Assembly (NCBI GenBank): GCA_964460245.1
Contig: CAYWTL010000001.1
Location: 1 to 64,000 of the forward strand
Direction of reading: 5' to 3'
From: JAXDBM01 sp964460245
GTDB taxonomy: Bacteria; Desulfobacterota; Syntrophia; Syntrophales; Fen-1087
Length of the DNA stretch: 64,000 bases
Positions 1-9,300 of the stretch are shown in pieces. Positions within the stretch are counted from its first letter, which is position 1. Each line of letters opens with the position of its first letter. The translations under genes were made by a program, and so were the position numbers. The notes under the pieces were generated by a model, which ran no database searches, was not told where the DNA came from, and saw only the letters and a program-made list of their open reading frames with translations.

Positions 1-136
1 CCATCTCGGCGATGTCCCGGAGGGCCGCGCCGTCGAGGTTGTTGTCCCCGGCCATGTAGACCATGAAGGTCCATTTAGCCTGGGTGGTGATTCGGCTACC
101 TGCCCTACCTGCTCTGTCTTCTCCAGCCTTTTCCAT
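1..136 (-). CDS. Clostripain (C11) family cysteine peptidase, N-terminal fragment cut by window edge
   Basis: Reading the minus strand from an ATG at 136 gives about 45 residues that continue past the left edge. After a short linker they contain WTFMVYMAGDNNLDGAALRD, the characteristic first strand of the clostripain-related C11 peptidases (usual start W-T-x-x-V-Y-M-A-x-D-N-x-L). An AAGGAGG ribosome site 5-8 bases upstream fixes this start; a second in-frame ATG at 160 has no such site. No signal peptide is seen in the visible part. The catalytic His and Cys lie outside the window, so activity cannot be judged. The family name is from recall of the motif. Confidence 0.7.
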   Translation of the reverse strand, partial: MEKAGEDRAGRAGSRITTQAKWTFMVYMAGDNNLDGAALRDIAEM

Positions 137-196
137 ATGCGCCTCCTTTTTTGGAGGCATGGTAAATGCTGATAAAAACAAAAGTCTAAGAACAAG

Positions 197-217
197 GCGT
201 CTATAGACGCTATAGAC
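197..217. repeat. 14-bp perfect palindrome plus repeated half
   Basis: GCGTCTATAGACGC (197-210) is a perfect palindrome, and CTATAGAC recurs at 210-217 in direct orientation 9 bases after 201-208. It lies between the divergently read protease gene and the toxin-antitoxin promoter, a normal place for an operator. No regulator is known for it. Confidence 0.45.
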
Positions 218-304
218 ACGATAGGCAGAGATTATTTATCTCCGATACCGCCGTGCAGCATCATGAGGTCAAGGAGAAGGCGCTGATTTACAGATGTTTT
301 TAAA

Positions 305-333
305 TTGACAGTTTGGCCGATCTCATCTATTCT
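305..333 (+). promoter_or_regulatory. Sigma70-type promoter for the DUF433/DUF5615 pair
   Basis: TTGACA (305-310), a 17-base spacer and TATTCT (328-333) match the vegetative consensus closely. Transcription would start near 340, about 75 bases before the DUF433 start codon. Confidence 0.6.
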
Positions 334-413
334 GAAAGTGGAATTGAATTGTTTTCGTAGGATATTTCGGTTTGTGGATGCGGAAACGATTCCAAGAAAA
401 GGGAGGGTGAAAC

Positions 414-713
414 ATGTCGCTGACAGCCCAAAAACTGGATTACCCCTATATCACGGCGGATCCCGGTATTGCCGGAGGGCGGCCGGTGATCGCGGGGACC
501 AGGATCACCGTCAACTGCATTGCCGGATATTACCAGCTCGGCATGAGCATAGACGAGATCCTTGACAGCCTTCGCCACCTGACCCCATCCCAGGTCCATT
601 CCGCCCTGGCCTATTACTTCGACCACCAGGACGAAATCAACGCGGACCTGGAAGAGGCTGGAAACGTCGAATACTGGAAGAGTCAGGTCCAGGCTCATCC
701 TGCGCGGCAATAG
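414..713 (+). CDS. DUF433 family protein, probable antitoxin
   Basis: A 99-residue protein with the DUF433 core: PGIAGGRPVIAGTRITV at about residues 22-38, then a predicted helix-turn-helix-like segment with LGMSIDEILDSLRHL. DUF433 proteins are small DNA-binding partners of DUF5615 PIN-like toxins, and such a gene follows 14 bases downstream. The start has an AGGGAGGG site nine or so bases upstream. By analogy with other type II pairs it should bind and neutralise the toxin and repress its own promoter; that is inferred from pairing, not shown. Length is normal for the family. Confidence 0.8.
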   Translation: MSLTAQKLDYPYITADPGIAGGRPVIAGTRITVNCIAGYYQLGMSIDEILDSLRHLTPSQVHSALAYYFDHQDEINADLEEAGNVEYWKSQVQAHPARQ

Positions 714-727
714 CGTAACGGCGACCG

Positions 728-1066
728 ATGAAACTGAAACTCTTCCTGGACGAGGATATTCACACCGGCCTGTCCCATGCCTTACGGCAGAGGGGATATG
801 ATGTCGTCCACGCCCAGGATCTGAAGCGAAAAGGAAAATCAGACAGCGAGCAACTCGCCTTTGCCGTTCAGGAAGAACGCTGCCTCGTCACCTTCAACGT
901 CCGGGACTTTGTCCATCTCCACAATGAGTATGCGGCACAGAACCGGGAACACTGGGGGATCATCGTTTCCCGACAGATGCCCATCGGCGAGACGCTCAGG
1001 CGACTGCTGAAGAAGGTCGGTCTGGCAACCCGGGAGGATTTAAGGAACCGGGTCGAGTTTTTGTGA
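728..1066 (+). CDS. DUF5615 PIN-like toxin
   Basis: A 112-residue protein starting MKLKLFLDEDI, the first strand of the DUF5615 PIN-like fold with its acidic metal ligands (D8, E9, D10). A second acidic cluster follows in TFNVRDFVHLH near residue 60, where PIN proteins place another ligand. The family is expected to be a metal-dependent RNase toxin. It sits 14 bases behind the DUF433 gene, so the two form one transcription unit. The pair lies 180 bases from the selC fragment, at the end of the left-hand element, a common place for stabilising toxin-antitoxin genes. Confidence 0.8.
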   Translation: MKLKLFLDEDIHTGLSHALRQRGYDVVHAQDLKRKGKSDSEQLAFAVQEERCLVTFNVRDFVHLHNEYAAQNREHWGIIVSRQMPIGETLRRLLKKVGLATREDLRNRVEFL

Positions 1067-1242
1067 TAAACGCGGATAGGGGACAGGGGACAGGCGGAAA
1101 TGGCGGCCGTAGATGTAACTAAAAGGTAACCGCCGCATCCGAAGACAAACCCATAAAACCGAATCTGATCCAAAATGCTCTTTCTAACTGCTTGATACAT
1201 AAGCGATTAATTTATGATGGGGAATCGCCTATTTTAAATTTT

Positions 1243-1310
1243 CGTCTTCAAATCCGGTGTGGGGCGCTAAAACCGTCCCAGGTGGGTTCGATTCCCATGC
1301 ACTTCCGCCA
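1243..1310 (+). tRNA. selC: 3' fragment of tRNA-Sec (selC), probable attachment site
   Basis: The fragment starts in the anticodon loop (CTTCAAA, anticodon TCA at 1248-1250). It continues through the 3' anticodon strand, a long variable arm (GGGGCG pairing with CGTCCC), the T arm GTGGG-TTCGATT-CCCAT, and an eight-base acceptor strand GCACTTCC, ending G-CCA. An 8-base acceptor plus 5-bp T stem is the bacterial tRNA-Sec signature. Upstream bases (ATTTTAAATTTTC) cannot form the 5' half, so the gene is incomplete. Such 3' copies arise when an integrase recombines within a tRNA gene; selC is a well-known target. The intact gene should lie left of the window. Confidence 0.8.
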
Positions 1311-1361
1311 ATTTATTTTCAAGCACTTAGTGCATGTCATCTTTTTATACCCTGTCACCCA

Positions 1362-1500
1362 TCAATGCGGTGTCTTCCTTTTTTGTATAGTTGGCGATTC
1401 ATTGATGGTATTATCCAAGATGTCAACTGCTTTAAATTTGTGAGAAGGAGCAAGGTGGGCGTAACGGAGGGTCATCGTCAAGGTCTTATGGCCTTCTGAG
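1362..1500 (-). pseudogene. C-terminal relic of a tyrosine recombinase (integrase)
   Basis: The minus strand reads GHKTLTMTLRYAHLAPSH and then about 27 more residues to a TGA at 1362-1364. G-H-K-x-x-x-T-x-x-Y-A-H is the end of the phage-integrase catalytic domain, with the nucleophilic tyrosine in RYAHL. Upstream of the GHK the reading frame no longer resembles an integrase and closes within about 130 bases, so the rest of the gene is gone. It lies 52 bases from the selC fragment, the usual location for the integrase of a tRNA-targeted island. It therefore probably belonged to the element carrying the defence genes to its right. Confidence 0.7.
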
Positions 1501-1656
1501 TAACGCGGAAGCATTAGACTGCCGAGCCGCTTCCGAGTACATTTCTGAGCAATCGCGACCGCGGCAGCGCGATTATCGCATGATTCGAGCGTCTCCGGCC
1601 GTCTTAACGATTAGAGCAGAGAAGGTTGACGATTGGTTTACGAATACGGATTGAAC

Positions 1657-3474
1657 CTATTTCTGGATACTGCCGAGTAGTTCATCGGCGATACTCGGAT
1701 TTTCGAGCCGCATAATACTCTCTTCCGAACGGCCGAAGCTTAAGAGGTTGATGCTCCCATACCAAACGATCCTCTGATCAAAGATCGCGAGTTTCTGATG
1801 AATGTTCGATTTGAACACTACATTGACACCTGCGGCGTGGAAGAGGGACAGTGCTTCTTCCAGAGATGTCCGATCCTTCTCCCGAAAATCGGATGCCGGT
1901 CTTGTAACGACAATCACCTTGACATCACGTCCCCTCGCAGAGGCCAGTAAAGGAAGCATCTGCGACACTCGCCTTTTTGTAACAAAGGGGCTGACGATCA
2001 GGATCTCCCGAGCCACAGTCAAGAGATCATTTTGGTAAACCGACAGAAATGTTGTGTTATCGAAAATAATGTCTATCGATCTACCGGAAACGATTTCCGC
2101 CCTCGCCTTGTATCCGATTGCAGAGTATCCGACCAGCCGCTTGTGGTACATCTTCTCCAGCATGGGGACGTGGACGTCAATGTAGTCATAGACCCGGACC
2201 TCCCGCTTGCCTTCATAGAGTCGGTGAAGCCGGCCCGCGTATTGTTGGAGCGTTCCTTTCCAGGAGATGGGCATGGCCAGAAAAAGCGTATCCAGGCGGG
2301 GCTCGTCGAATCCCTCGCCGATATATCTCCCGGTCGCAATCAGAGTCAGCGGCCTGTCGGCAGGCGCTTCAGAAACCTTTGCCAACGCTTCCCGGGCTTC
2401 TTTCGCTCTCTTGCCCCCTGTCAGGGCAATCAAGTCCGGGATCTGTTCCCGTAATCTCTCCGCCAACAAGGCCACATAGGCGGTTCTCTCGGTGAGCACC
2501 AGGGCGTTACCGCCGCTTTGGAAGCAACGGACCACGTCCTCGACAATTCGCTCATTTCTCGGTTCGTTCAAGGCGATGGCGGCGTAGAGTCGCTGGATCG
2601 ACGGTTCCTTCCCTTCTTCCAGCGGAGCCCGGAAGCTCGTCAGTCGAGGAATGACATAATGGTCGAAGGGTCTCTTCTCCGCCTGCTTTCTGGCGTCCAC
2701 TCGGTAACGGATCGGCCCGCAATGCATAAAGATGATCGGATGATGGCCATCTTGACGCGTCGGGGTGGCTGTTAAGCCATAGACGTATTTTGCGTGAACG
2801 CCCTTGAGGATCTGCTCGAAGCTGAATGCCGGTACATGATGACATTCATCGACGATCAACATGCCGTAATTCTTGATCAACGCCTTGACCTCATCGCTGC
2901 TGTTTAAAGACTGCATGATCGCCACGTCAATGATGCCGCTCGGACAGGACTTGCCTGCCCCGATCTGGCCGATAAGGCTTTGCTTCCTTTTGCGTCCCCT
3001 CTTCTTCTCCAAAAAGGGCAAGGCTTTGTCGATCTCCAGGAACTCGGATAGTTTCGCCGTCCACTGAGAGAGTAACTGCCTGCGGTGCGTCAAAATCAGC
3101 GTACTGACTTTTCGTTCGGCGATCAGCTTCGCGGCGATGACCGTTTTGCCGAAGGCCGTGGTTGCCGAAAGAACACCGATGTCGTGTTTCAGTATTTCTT
3201 CTGCCGCAGTGTTCTGCTCCTCTCTCAGGTTCCCCTTGAATGTGATGTGGATGCACCTTCCCGAACAGGTATGATCCGACCATGCAGTCCTGACGCCGGC
3301 CTCGGCAAGCAGGCCCTCGACATCGGCGCCGCACCCTCTGGGCAGGCACAGGTATTCCGGGGTTTCATCCGAACAGGAGATGACCCTCGGCTTGTCATAG
3401 GTCGGCAGCCGCAATGCCTGGGCCTTATAAAACTCCGGGTTTCTGAAGGCGGCCAGCCTTTTGAGCGTATTCAA
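1657..3474 (-). CDS. TOTE-type conflict system: SF2 helicase with C-terminal PLD-like domain
   Basis: A 605-residue protein. A family-specific N-terminus (LPTYDKPRVISC, LCLPRGC) precedes a DEAD/DEAH-type helicase with Walker A ATTAFGKT at about 104-111, DECHH (motif II), LTATPTRQDG (motif III) and a C-terminal RecA lobe. Near residue 565 comes HQKLAIFD...WYGSINLLS, an HxKxxxxD phospholipase-D-like motif, so a nuclease end is likely. It follows the AEP primase gene by 30 bases. In TOTE-type systems AEP, helicase and nuclease are often one polypeptide; here primase and helicase are separate. The start is TTG at 3474; AAAGGAGGG lies 17 bases upstream, rather far, so the exact start is uncertain. 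Confidence 0.8.
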   Translation of the reverse strand: MNTLKRLAAFRNPEFYKAQALRLPTYDKPRVISCSDETPEYLCLPRGCGADVEGLLAEAGVRTAWSDHTCSGRCIHITFKGNLREEQNTAAEEILKHDIGVLSATTAFGKTVIAAKLIAERKVSTLILTHRRQLLSQWTAKLSEFLEIDKALPFLEKKRGRKRKQSLIGQIGAGKSCPSGIIDVAIMQSLNSSDEVKALIKNYGMLIVDECHHVPAFSFEQILKGVHAKYVYGLTATPTRQDGHHPIIFMHCGPIRYRVDARKQAEKRPFDHYVIPRLTSFRAPLEEGKEPSIQRLYAAIALNEPRNERIVEDVVRCFQSGGNALVLTERTAYVALLAERLREQIPDLIALTGGKRAKEAREALAKVSEAPADRPLTLIATGRYIGEGFDEPRLDTLFLAMPISWKGTLQQYAGRLHRLYEGKREVRVYDYIDVHVPMLEKMYHKRLVGYSAIGYKARAEIVSGRSIDIIFDNTTFLSVYQNDLLTVAREILIVSPFVTKRRVSQMLPLLASARGRDVKVIVVTRPASDFREKDRTSLEEALSLFHAAGVNVVFKSNIHQKLAIFDQRIVWYGSINLLSFGRSEESIMRLENPSIADELLGSIQK

Positions 3475-3504
3475 CCCCCTCTGGGAAATTCCCTCCTTTT
3501 CGAT

Positions 3505-4563
3505 TTAAAGCATATTCGCTTTGACCAGCCGCACTTCCTGCGGGAAATCACTCCCGGACCATCGCATCCGAACCGACTCCCACGGTTTTCCGGCTTCCTC
3601 ATCGTCCGCCCGAAGCACTCCCAGTTCGTTTCCGGGACTCAACCGCGGGATAAGTCCCGCGATCTCCTCTTCGGACAATTTTCCGATGCCGGCCATGAAA
3701 CCCCATTGGTCCTCATAAGGACGGAAGTTCTCATCCACGAAGACGCTTTTGCCTTGCTCCCTGGCCGTCTTCTGGAGGGGAAGAGCGATAAGGTTTCCGA
3801 AGCCACCCTTCGGCAAGGTGTCCTGATTGGGGAAGAAGCGGTCGTAAGATTTGAAGGTCAGTTCATGCCTTCGGCTCATGGCACAGGTCAGGAGGGCGGA
3901 ACCAAACTTCCGCGCCAGGCCTGCGGGAAGGGGCTCCATAAAGAAAAACCAGGCATGCGCCCCGTTTCCGGAACGGGAACGCTCCAAGGCCACGGGGATG
4001 CCGAAAGTATTGCATACTTCCCTGAGCGCGACGCAGTCCATTTGCCAACCTTCATCGTCAAAATCGATGGCCAGAAGATGGCACAGATCATCCCGGCGCA
4101 GGGGGTAGAGGCCGGCGACAACACTCCCTCGGAGATGTGCCTCGATGACCTTTTCGTCCAGAGGATCGTATGATGGGTGAGGACAGTCAAAGCATTTCAC
4201 TGTCGGTTTTCGGCAGATGCCCGCTTTCCATTCGTTTCGACAAACCGGTGCGTATCCTACCCTGCCCTCTCGGTTCTGCCATCTCTTGGCGTACACATCC
4301 GCCCGTCCCTTGAACAGAGACATGAACAAGTGGATCTTTCCCGCCGCATTGAGTTGAGTGAGGATTCCCGAAGGATATTCCGCATTCGGAACATCCGATC
4401 TTTCATTTGCCGAAAACAGATGGGACTTAGGGTCTTGATCAGGATTCGGCAATCGATCAGTAATCCCCAACCTTGCCTTCAGACGCTCGTTCTGTTCCCG
4501 TAGAGCGCTGTTTTCGGCAAGCAACGCCCGGTATTTTTGAAGCAATCCACTATCATTTTCCAC
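3505..4563 (-). CDS. TOTE-type archaeo-eukaryotic primase (AEP) protein
   Basis: A 352-residue protein with an N-terminal coiled coil (LLAENSALREQNERLKARLG). A Cys-rich stretch follows (CRNEW...CRKPTVKCFDC, about residues 128-145), then the AEP polymerase core: LLAIDFDDEGW carries the D-x-D metal ligands and RSRSGNGAHAWFFF the S-x-H motif. The segment SYDRFFPNQDTLPKGGFGNL is typical of the TOTE branch of AEPs. The start is GTG at 4563 with AGAGGG seven bases upstream. It is the middle gene of a minus-strand run Fic-AEP-helicase. The predicted role is nucleic-acid synthesis in a conflict (anti-invader) system; the mechanism is not established here. Confidence 0.85.
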   Translation of the reverse strand: MENDSGLLQKYRALLAENSALREQNERLKARLGITDRLPNPDQDPKSHLFSANERSDVPNAEYPSGILTQLNAAGKIHLFMSLFKGRADVYAKRWQNREGRVGYAPVCRNEWKAGICRKPTVKCFDCPHPSYDPLDEKVIEAHLRGSVVAGLYPLRRDDLCHLLAIDFDDEGWQMDCVALREVCNTFGIPVALERSRSGNGAHAWFFFMEPLPAGLARKFGSALLTCAMSRRHELTFKSYDRFFPNQDTLPKGGFGNLIALPLQKTAREQGKSVFVDENFRPYEDQWGFMAGIGKLSEEEIAGLIPRLSPGNELGVLRADDEEAGKPWESVRMRWSGSDFPQEVRLVKANML

Positions 4564-4599
4564 AGAGCAGCCCTCTGTCTGTCTTCCCTCAGAAACACT

Positions 4600-5814
4600 T
4601 CATCGAGACAAGGTGGGATACAGATCCGGGAAAAACCAGCTCGCGGCATGGATCGGGAACCCAAGACGAACGTCGCCTTTCGGCGTACTCGAAATGAGCA
4701 GCCCATCCATGATAAGTTGTCCCAGGAGACTTCTCCCCGTCCGTTCTTTGAGTCCTGACGCCTCGATGACGGCGCCCCGGGCTGCTTCACCCTTCACCAA
4801 TACCTCCTGGAGCATTCGGGCCGATTCATTCCTCAAAGCTTTCTCCCCTGCAGGGCCGGGGATGATGCCGGAGCCGCGGAGTTCAATGTATCGCCGGATG
4901 CGTTCAACCAACTCTTCCAATCGCAGCAGGCCCCCCATGTATTCCACTTGGTCGAGACAGGCCTCCAGGAAGAAGCGGCAAAAAGAAATCAGCCCCTCAT
5001 TGGACAGGTTACCCCTGCCGTCCAGATCATTCCGGCGAGGAGCATCGGCCTGAGAAAGGGCGGACTTGTATTCAATATTTCTCCGGGCCAACCCCCGGCT
5101 GACCGACCAGAGGCCGAAGCCACGGACAGGTATCCGGTGAAGGTAGGACTCGGTGAATAGGCGCGCCACCCGGCCGTTGCCGTCGAGAAAGGGGTGAATC
5201 CACATCAACCGATGGTGGGCCGCAGCGGCTGCAACAAGTTTCAGCGAACCATGATGCCTGTCCGGCGCATAAAAGCCACTAAAACGGTCGAGAAACGCCT
5301 TTAGCGCCCCATGCTCCGGCGGTTGGTGGTAGCCTACTCGGACGGACTCTTCACGGAGTTCTCCCGGCACGACCCGCCTTTCCTTTCCCGTTTCAGGATT
5401 CTTCACAACCCGAAACTCCTCCGGCAGTTGCCGGTAAAACTCACGGTGGAGGTCACAGAGAAATTCCCGGCCGGTTACATAGACTTCCGGTTCTTCCTGC
5501 AGCTTCTTCTCCATATCCCTCTGGACGGTGATATGGGCAACACTTTCCATCTGAAGATTGCGTTTTGCCGGTTCGGAATCATACTCCTTCTGCATGGCGC
5601 GAACGATGTCGTAAGGGTGGGTGTTATGACCCTCGATCAGATTGGAATAGTAGCTGTTGATGATCCTGAGCAGCTCATGAAGCGTGTTGAGTGTCACGGG
5701 ATGCTGCCGGGTGCCGAGCGCAGCGGATTTTTGGATCACCTCTAGGGCGAGGTCTTGAAGATCGTCCGCCTCTTCGGGCAGGAGTGGCGTCATTTGGTGG
5801 ATTTGCGTTCGCAT
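4600..5814 (-). CDS. Fic family protein (probable AMP transferase) with N-terminal inhibitory motif
   Basis: A 404-residue Fic protein. The catalytic loop HPFLDGNGRVARL, near residues 217-229, has the intact HPFxDGNGR signature. The inhibitory helix is visible as SYYSNLIEGHNTHP near residues 54-67: S-x-x-x-E-G upstream of the fold, as in class II self-inhibited Fic enzymes. The C-terminal third holds a winged-helix-like region (VLVKGEAARGAVIEASGLKE). It has a GAGGGAG ribosome site and begins the minus-strand unit whose next genes, 36 bases on, are the TOTE primase and helicase. Whether it acts as an effector of that system or is independent is unknown. Confidence 0.85.
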   Translation of the reverse strand: MRTQIHQMTPLLPEEADDLQDLALEVIQKSAALGTRQHPVTLNTLHELLRIINSYYSNLIEGHNTHPYDIVRAMQKEYDSEPAKRNLQMESVAHITVQRDMEKKLQEEPEVYVTGREFLCDLHREFYRQLPEEFRVVKNPETGKERRVVPGELREESVRVGYHQPPEHGALKAFLDRFSGFYAPDRHHGSLKLVAAAAAHHRLMWIHPFLDGNGRVARLFTESYLHRIPVRGFGLWSVSRGLARRNIEYKSALSQADAPRRNDLDGRGNLSNEGLISFCRFFLEACLDQVEYMGGLLRLEELVERIRRYIELRGSGIIPGPAGEKALRNESARMLQEVLVKGEAARGAVIEASGLKERTGRSLLGQLIMDGLLISSTPKGDVRLGFPIHAASWFFPDLYPTLSR

Positions 5815-5827
5815 GTTGCTCCCTCGA

Positions 5828-5947
5828 TTTGCCGATATTTTTGCCGATCTAATAATTTATTTAGTTCATATTTACAAGGTATTTTATACTAATAGGGCGT
5901 TTTAAGCTACCATTTATGCCGATAGTTTTGCCGATAGTTCGGCCGAT
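5828..5947. repeat. Five GCCGAT repeats upstream of fic
   Basis: GCCGAT occurs at 5831, 5843, 5919, 5930 and 5942, in two clusters with 11-12 base spacing (about one helical turn), mostly within TTTGCCGATA. The clusters flank the likely fic promoter. Regular spacing suggests an operator for a DNA-binding protein; which one is not known. Confidence 0.5.
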
Positions 5948-6290
5948 GGAGGATAGCTAGACTGGCCAGTTAAACGATTTTCAAGAAAATGACCGGTCTT
6001 TAAGGTCTATTTTGCAATGAGAACAATGGGTTAGTAATGAAAGCGACTGTAATTAAAATTGTAACCGTCGTGTAACTAAACTGTTACCGTCCTAACCGAA
6101 AATTTTCCTAGATGCTGATCGAAACACGCTACAATTATGTTGCATTTTCACAAAAAATTCCTGATTGCTGTTCATGTGGTTTTACCTCGAAGAAAGTCAC
6201 AATATTCTCAATGTAATTAATTTAATTAGATTTTTGGAACAACCTTTCAAGCAGTACCATCTATCGTGTTACAATCTATCGCGTGAACAC

Positions 6291-6319
6291 TTGACAACCG
6301 ATATAACAGATGCTATATA
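6291..6319 (+). promoter_or_regulatory. Near-consensus promoter of the nine-gene defence operon
   Basis: TTGACA (6291-6296), a 17-base spacer and TATATA (6314-6319), with an extended -10 TGC just before it. Transcription would begin about 35 bases before the helicase start. Two ATCTATCG repeats sit directly upstream of the -35 box. Confidence 0.7.
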
Positions 6320-6360
6320 GTTCTTGACATTTTGATGGACGGGAGAGACAAAATACTTTG

Positions 6361-9300
6361 ATGGCCGACCAGAAATCCATAGGAATCAAACTTCAAGACG
6401 ATTATCCCGAGCGGATCAAAAGGCTCCGTGCCGGTCTCGGTCTTACTCAGCAATCGTTGGCTAATGCACTTGGAGTCTCCTTTGCCACCGTCAATCGATG
6501 GGAGAACGGCCAAACCAAGCCCTCGCAACTCTCCTGGAATCAGCTTCGTCAATTGGAGATGAGTCTCAAGGAAGAAGCGGCTCCCGATCGATCAAATAAC
6601 GAGAAACCCCCACCGCCCATTCTCGATTTCACGGCCTCACCGGAGATCGTGAAAATGCTTGCCGAAGGCGAGAGACTCTCCTTCGGCCATCTGATGAACC
6701 CTACCTTCGCCACGGAAATCTCAAGCATCGATCCTCTGCCCCACCAGCGCATCGCCGTCTATGATCACATGATGAAGCAGGCAAGGCTTCGATTTCTATT
6801 GGCCGACGATGCGGGCGCGGGGAAAACCATCATGGCCGGCCTTTACATCCGCGAGATGCTTTCCCGTCGCCTGCTGAAGCGCATCTTGATCGTGCCACCT
6901 GCCGGTTTGGTGGGAAACTGGCGACGCGAGCTTTTGAAGCTTTTCAGCCTCTCTTTCCACATCGTCAGCGGCAACGATACCCGTCACGGGAACCCCTTCG
7001 CCGGTGAAAACGGTGATCAGGTCATCGTCAGTATCGATACCCTATCCAGCTCACGCGTTTTTTTCTGTCTGAAGGATCCCCGCGTTGCCCCTTACGACCT
7101 CGTCATTTTTGACGAGGCGCACAAGTTGGCGGCAAACCGTGGTCCGGATCTCCGCATTCGGAAGACAGAACGTTACTGTCTGGCCGAGGCCTTAGCCGGC
7201 GTGAAAAGCAATGATCGACGCTGGCAATTGGACTGGAGCGCCTACCATCTCTTGCTGCTCACAGCCACGCCTCATATGGGCAAGGATTATCCTTACTACG
7301 CCCTCTGGCGGCTCTTGGAGCCCGAGGTTTTGTCCACGCCAGATGCCTTCGGCGAATATCCGGCGGATCAGCGGCAAGCCCATTTCATCCGTCGGACGAA
7401 AGAGGAAATGGTGTACCCCGATGGCCGCCCCCTCTACCCCAGGCGTATCTCCGATACCCTGGGCTACCTTTTGACTCAAGGTGACGTCAGCGAACAACGG
7501 CTTTATGACGAAACAACGGACTACCTGCGCTACGTATACAACAAGGCCAAGCTCCTGAACCGGGAGGCGGCAAGACTGGCCATGAGCGTATTTCAGCGAC
7601 GCATGGCCAGTTCGACATATGCACTCCTGCGCTCCTTTGAACGGCGCGTCGAAAAACTGAGTATCCTTATCGACGAGATCCAGGACGGAAAACTTAGTCC
7701 CGAAGCACTTGTTGCCCGCCAGCAACGGTTGCACCTGGAAGACGACGTCTTCGATGCGAAAACAGCCGACGACGAGATTTCCGACGAGGAACGCGAGGAA
7801 AATGAAGCGGCCGAGGACAGGCTCCTACAAGGCGTTGTCGCCGCCTCATTGTCAGACCTGCTGGCGGAAAGGGAACAGGTTCGGCAACTTCTCGACCTGG
7901 CGAAGCAGGTTTATGAATCAGGTCAGGAATCAAAATTCGAAAAGCTTCGGGAAGCATTGACCGATCCCCGTTACAGCGACGAGAAATTCATCATCTTTAC
8001 CGAGCATCGCGACACCCTCCTTTTCCTCGTGAGACGCTTGAGTGGGATGGGATACACCGACCAGATCGCCCAGATCCATGGTGGTATGCACTATAGCCAG
8101 AGGGAAGAAGAGGTCGAACGATTCCGAAAACCGGTCACCGAGGGAGGTACGCGTTTTCTGATCTGCACGGATGCAGCGGGCGAAGGCATCAATCTCCAGT
8201 TCTGTTGGATCATGATCAACTACGACGTTCCCTGGAATCCGGCCCGGCTGGAACAGCGGATGGGGCGCATCCATCGTTACCTCCAAAAGCACGATCCCGT
8301 GATCATTCTGAACCTGGTTGCCCCATCCACCCGTGAAGGAAAGGTTATCAAAACACTCCTCGACAAGCTGGAAAAAATCCGCAAGGAACTTCAGTCCGAC
8401 AAGGTTTTTGACTGTATCGGCCGCTTCTTTGAAGGGGTATCCATCAAGCAATACATGGAGCTGGCCGTGACCGAAGACGCTGAAACGGTCGCCCGTGAAC
8501 TGGATGGACGGCTGACAAAGGAACAGATTGAAGCCTTGGCAGAACGGGAGAGATCTCTCTATGGCGGTGGCGGCGACGTGGCCGGCGAGCTTCCGCGCCT
8601 TCGCGCCGACCTGGAGCGGGAAGTGCACTTCCATTTGCTCCCCGGCTATGTGCGGCAGTATATCGAACAGGCCGCCCCGCTCGTGAATATTGAGATCGCG
8701 GGCGATCCAGGCGGCATCTTCTCCTTGCATCCGAAACGATTGGGCGCCATGGATGCGCTATTACCGGATCTGGAGTTATACCCCGAAAAGACGCGGGAAC
8801 GGTTTTCCGTTTCCCGGACCACGGATCTGCTGGCACCTGATGTAAAAACGGGGAAGGACGATTTCATTTGGCTCCATCCCGGTGATCCGGTTTTTGAACG
8901 ATTCCGATCTCTGGTAGCCGAGTACCTGGGCAATCAAGGTAAGCGCGGCGCCGTCTTTATCGACCCCAATACCGAAAAGCCCTATCTCTTTCACATGGCC
9001 CTCATCCATATCGTTCGCAAGGCCGATCCGGAAATCCCAAGACTGGCCAAGGACGAGTTGCTGGATTGTCGCCTGGTCGGTGTGAAACAATATGAAGGCG
9101 CGGAAATTTCACTCTGCCCCGTCGAACATCTTCTCCTTTTGCGGGGTGGAAGTGGCCTGCCTGCATCAGCTCAGCGACTGGCCGTGCGGGCCAACGAGGA
9201 AAAGGGTCATGTCCTGGCCTACCTTTCTGAACGAGTGGCCCGGGAATTGGCGCTTGATCGACGGCAGAGCTTACTGGATAGCCTCCCCGAACGAGAGAAT

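Larger units (their letters stand above)
5815..6357. other. AT-rich divergent control region between two defence operons
   Basis: No gene is visible in these 543 bases. The left part carries five GCCGAT repeats next to the fic start; the right part carries two ATCTATCG repeats (6259-6266, 6274-6281) and a strong promoter for the plus-strand operon. In the middle is a set of GTAAC/GTTAC boxes around 6060-6090 (TTGTAACCG, GTGTAACTA, TGTTACCGT). Composition is much richer in A+T than the core half of the window. Confidence 0.55.

Noticed and set aside
1067..1130. Short direct repeats GGGGACAGGGGACAGG as a CRISPR or REP array
   Set aside because: Only two copies with no spacers or array structure; too little to call.
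1560..1656. Longer integrase gene extending upstream to the helicase end
   Set aside because: No frame here keeps integrase motifs; stops occur in each frame, so only the C-terminal relic is called.
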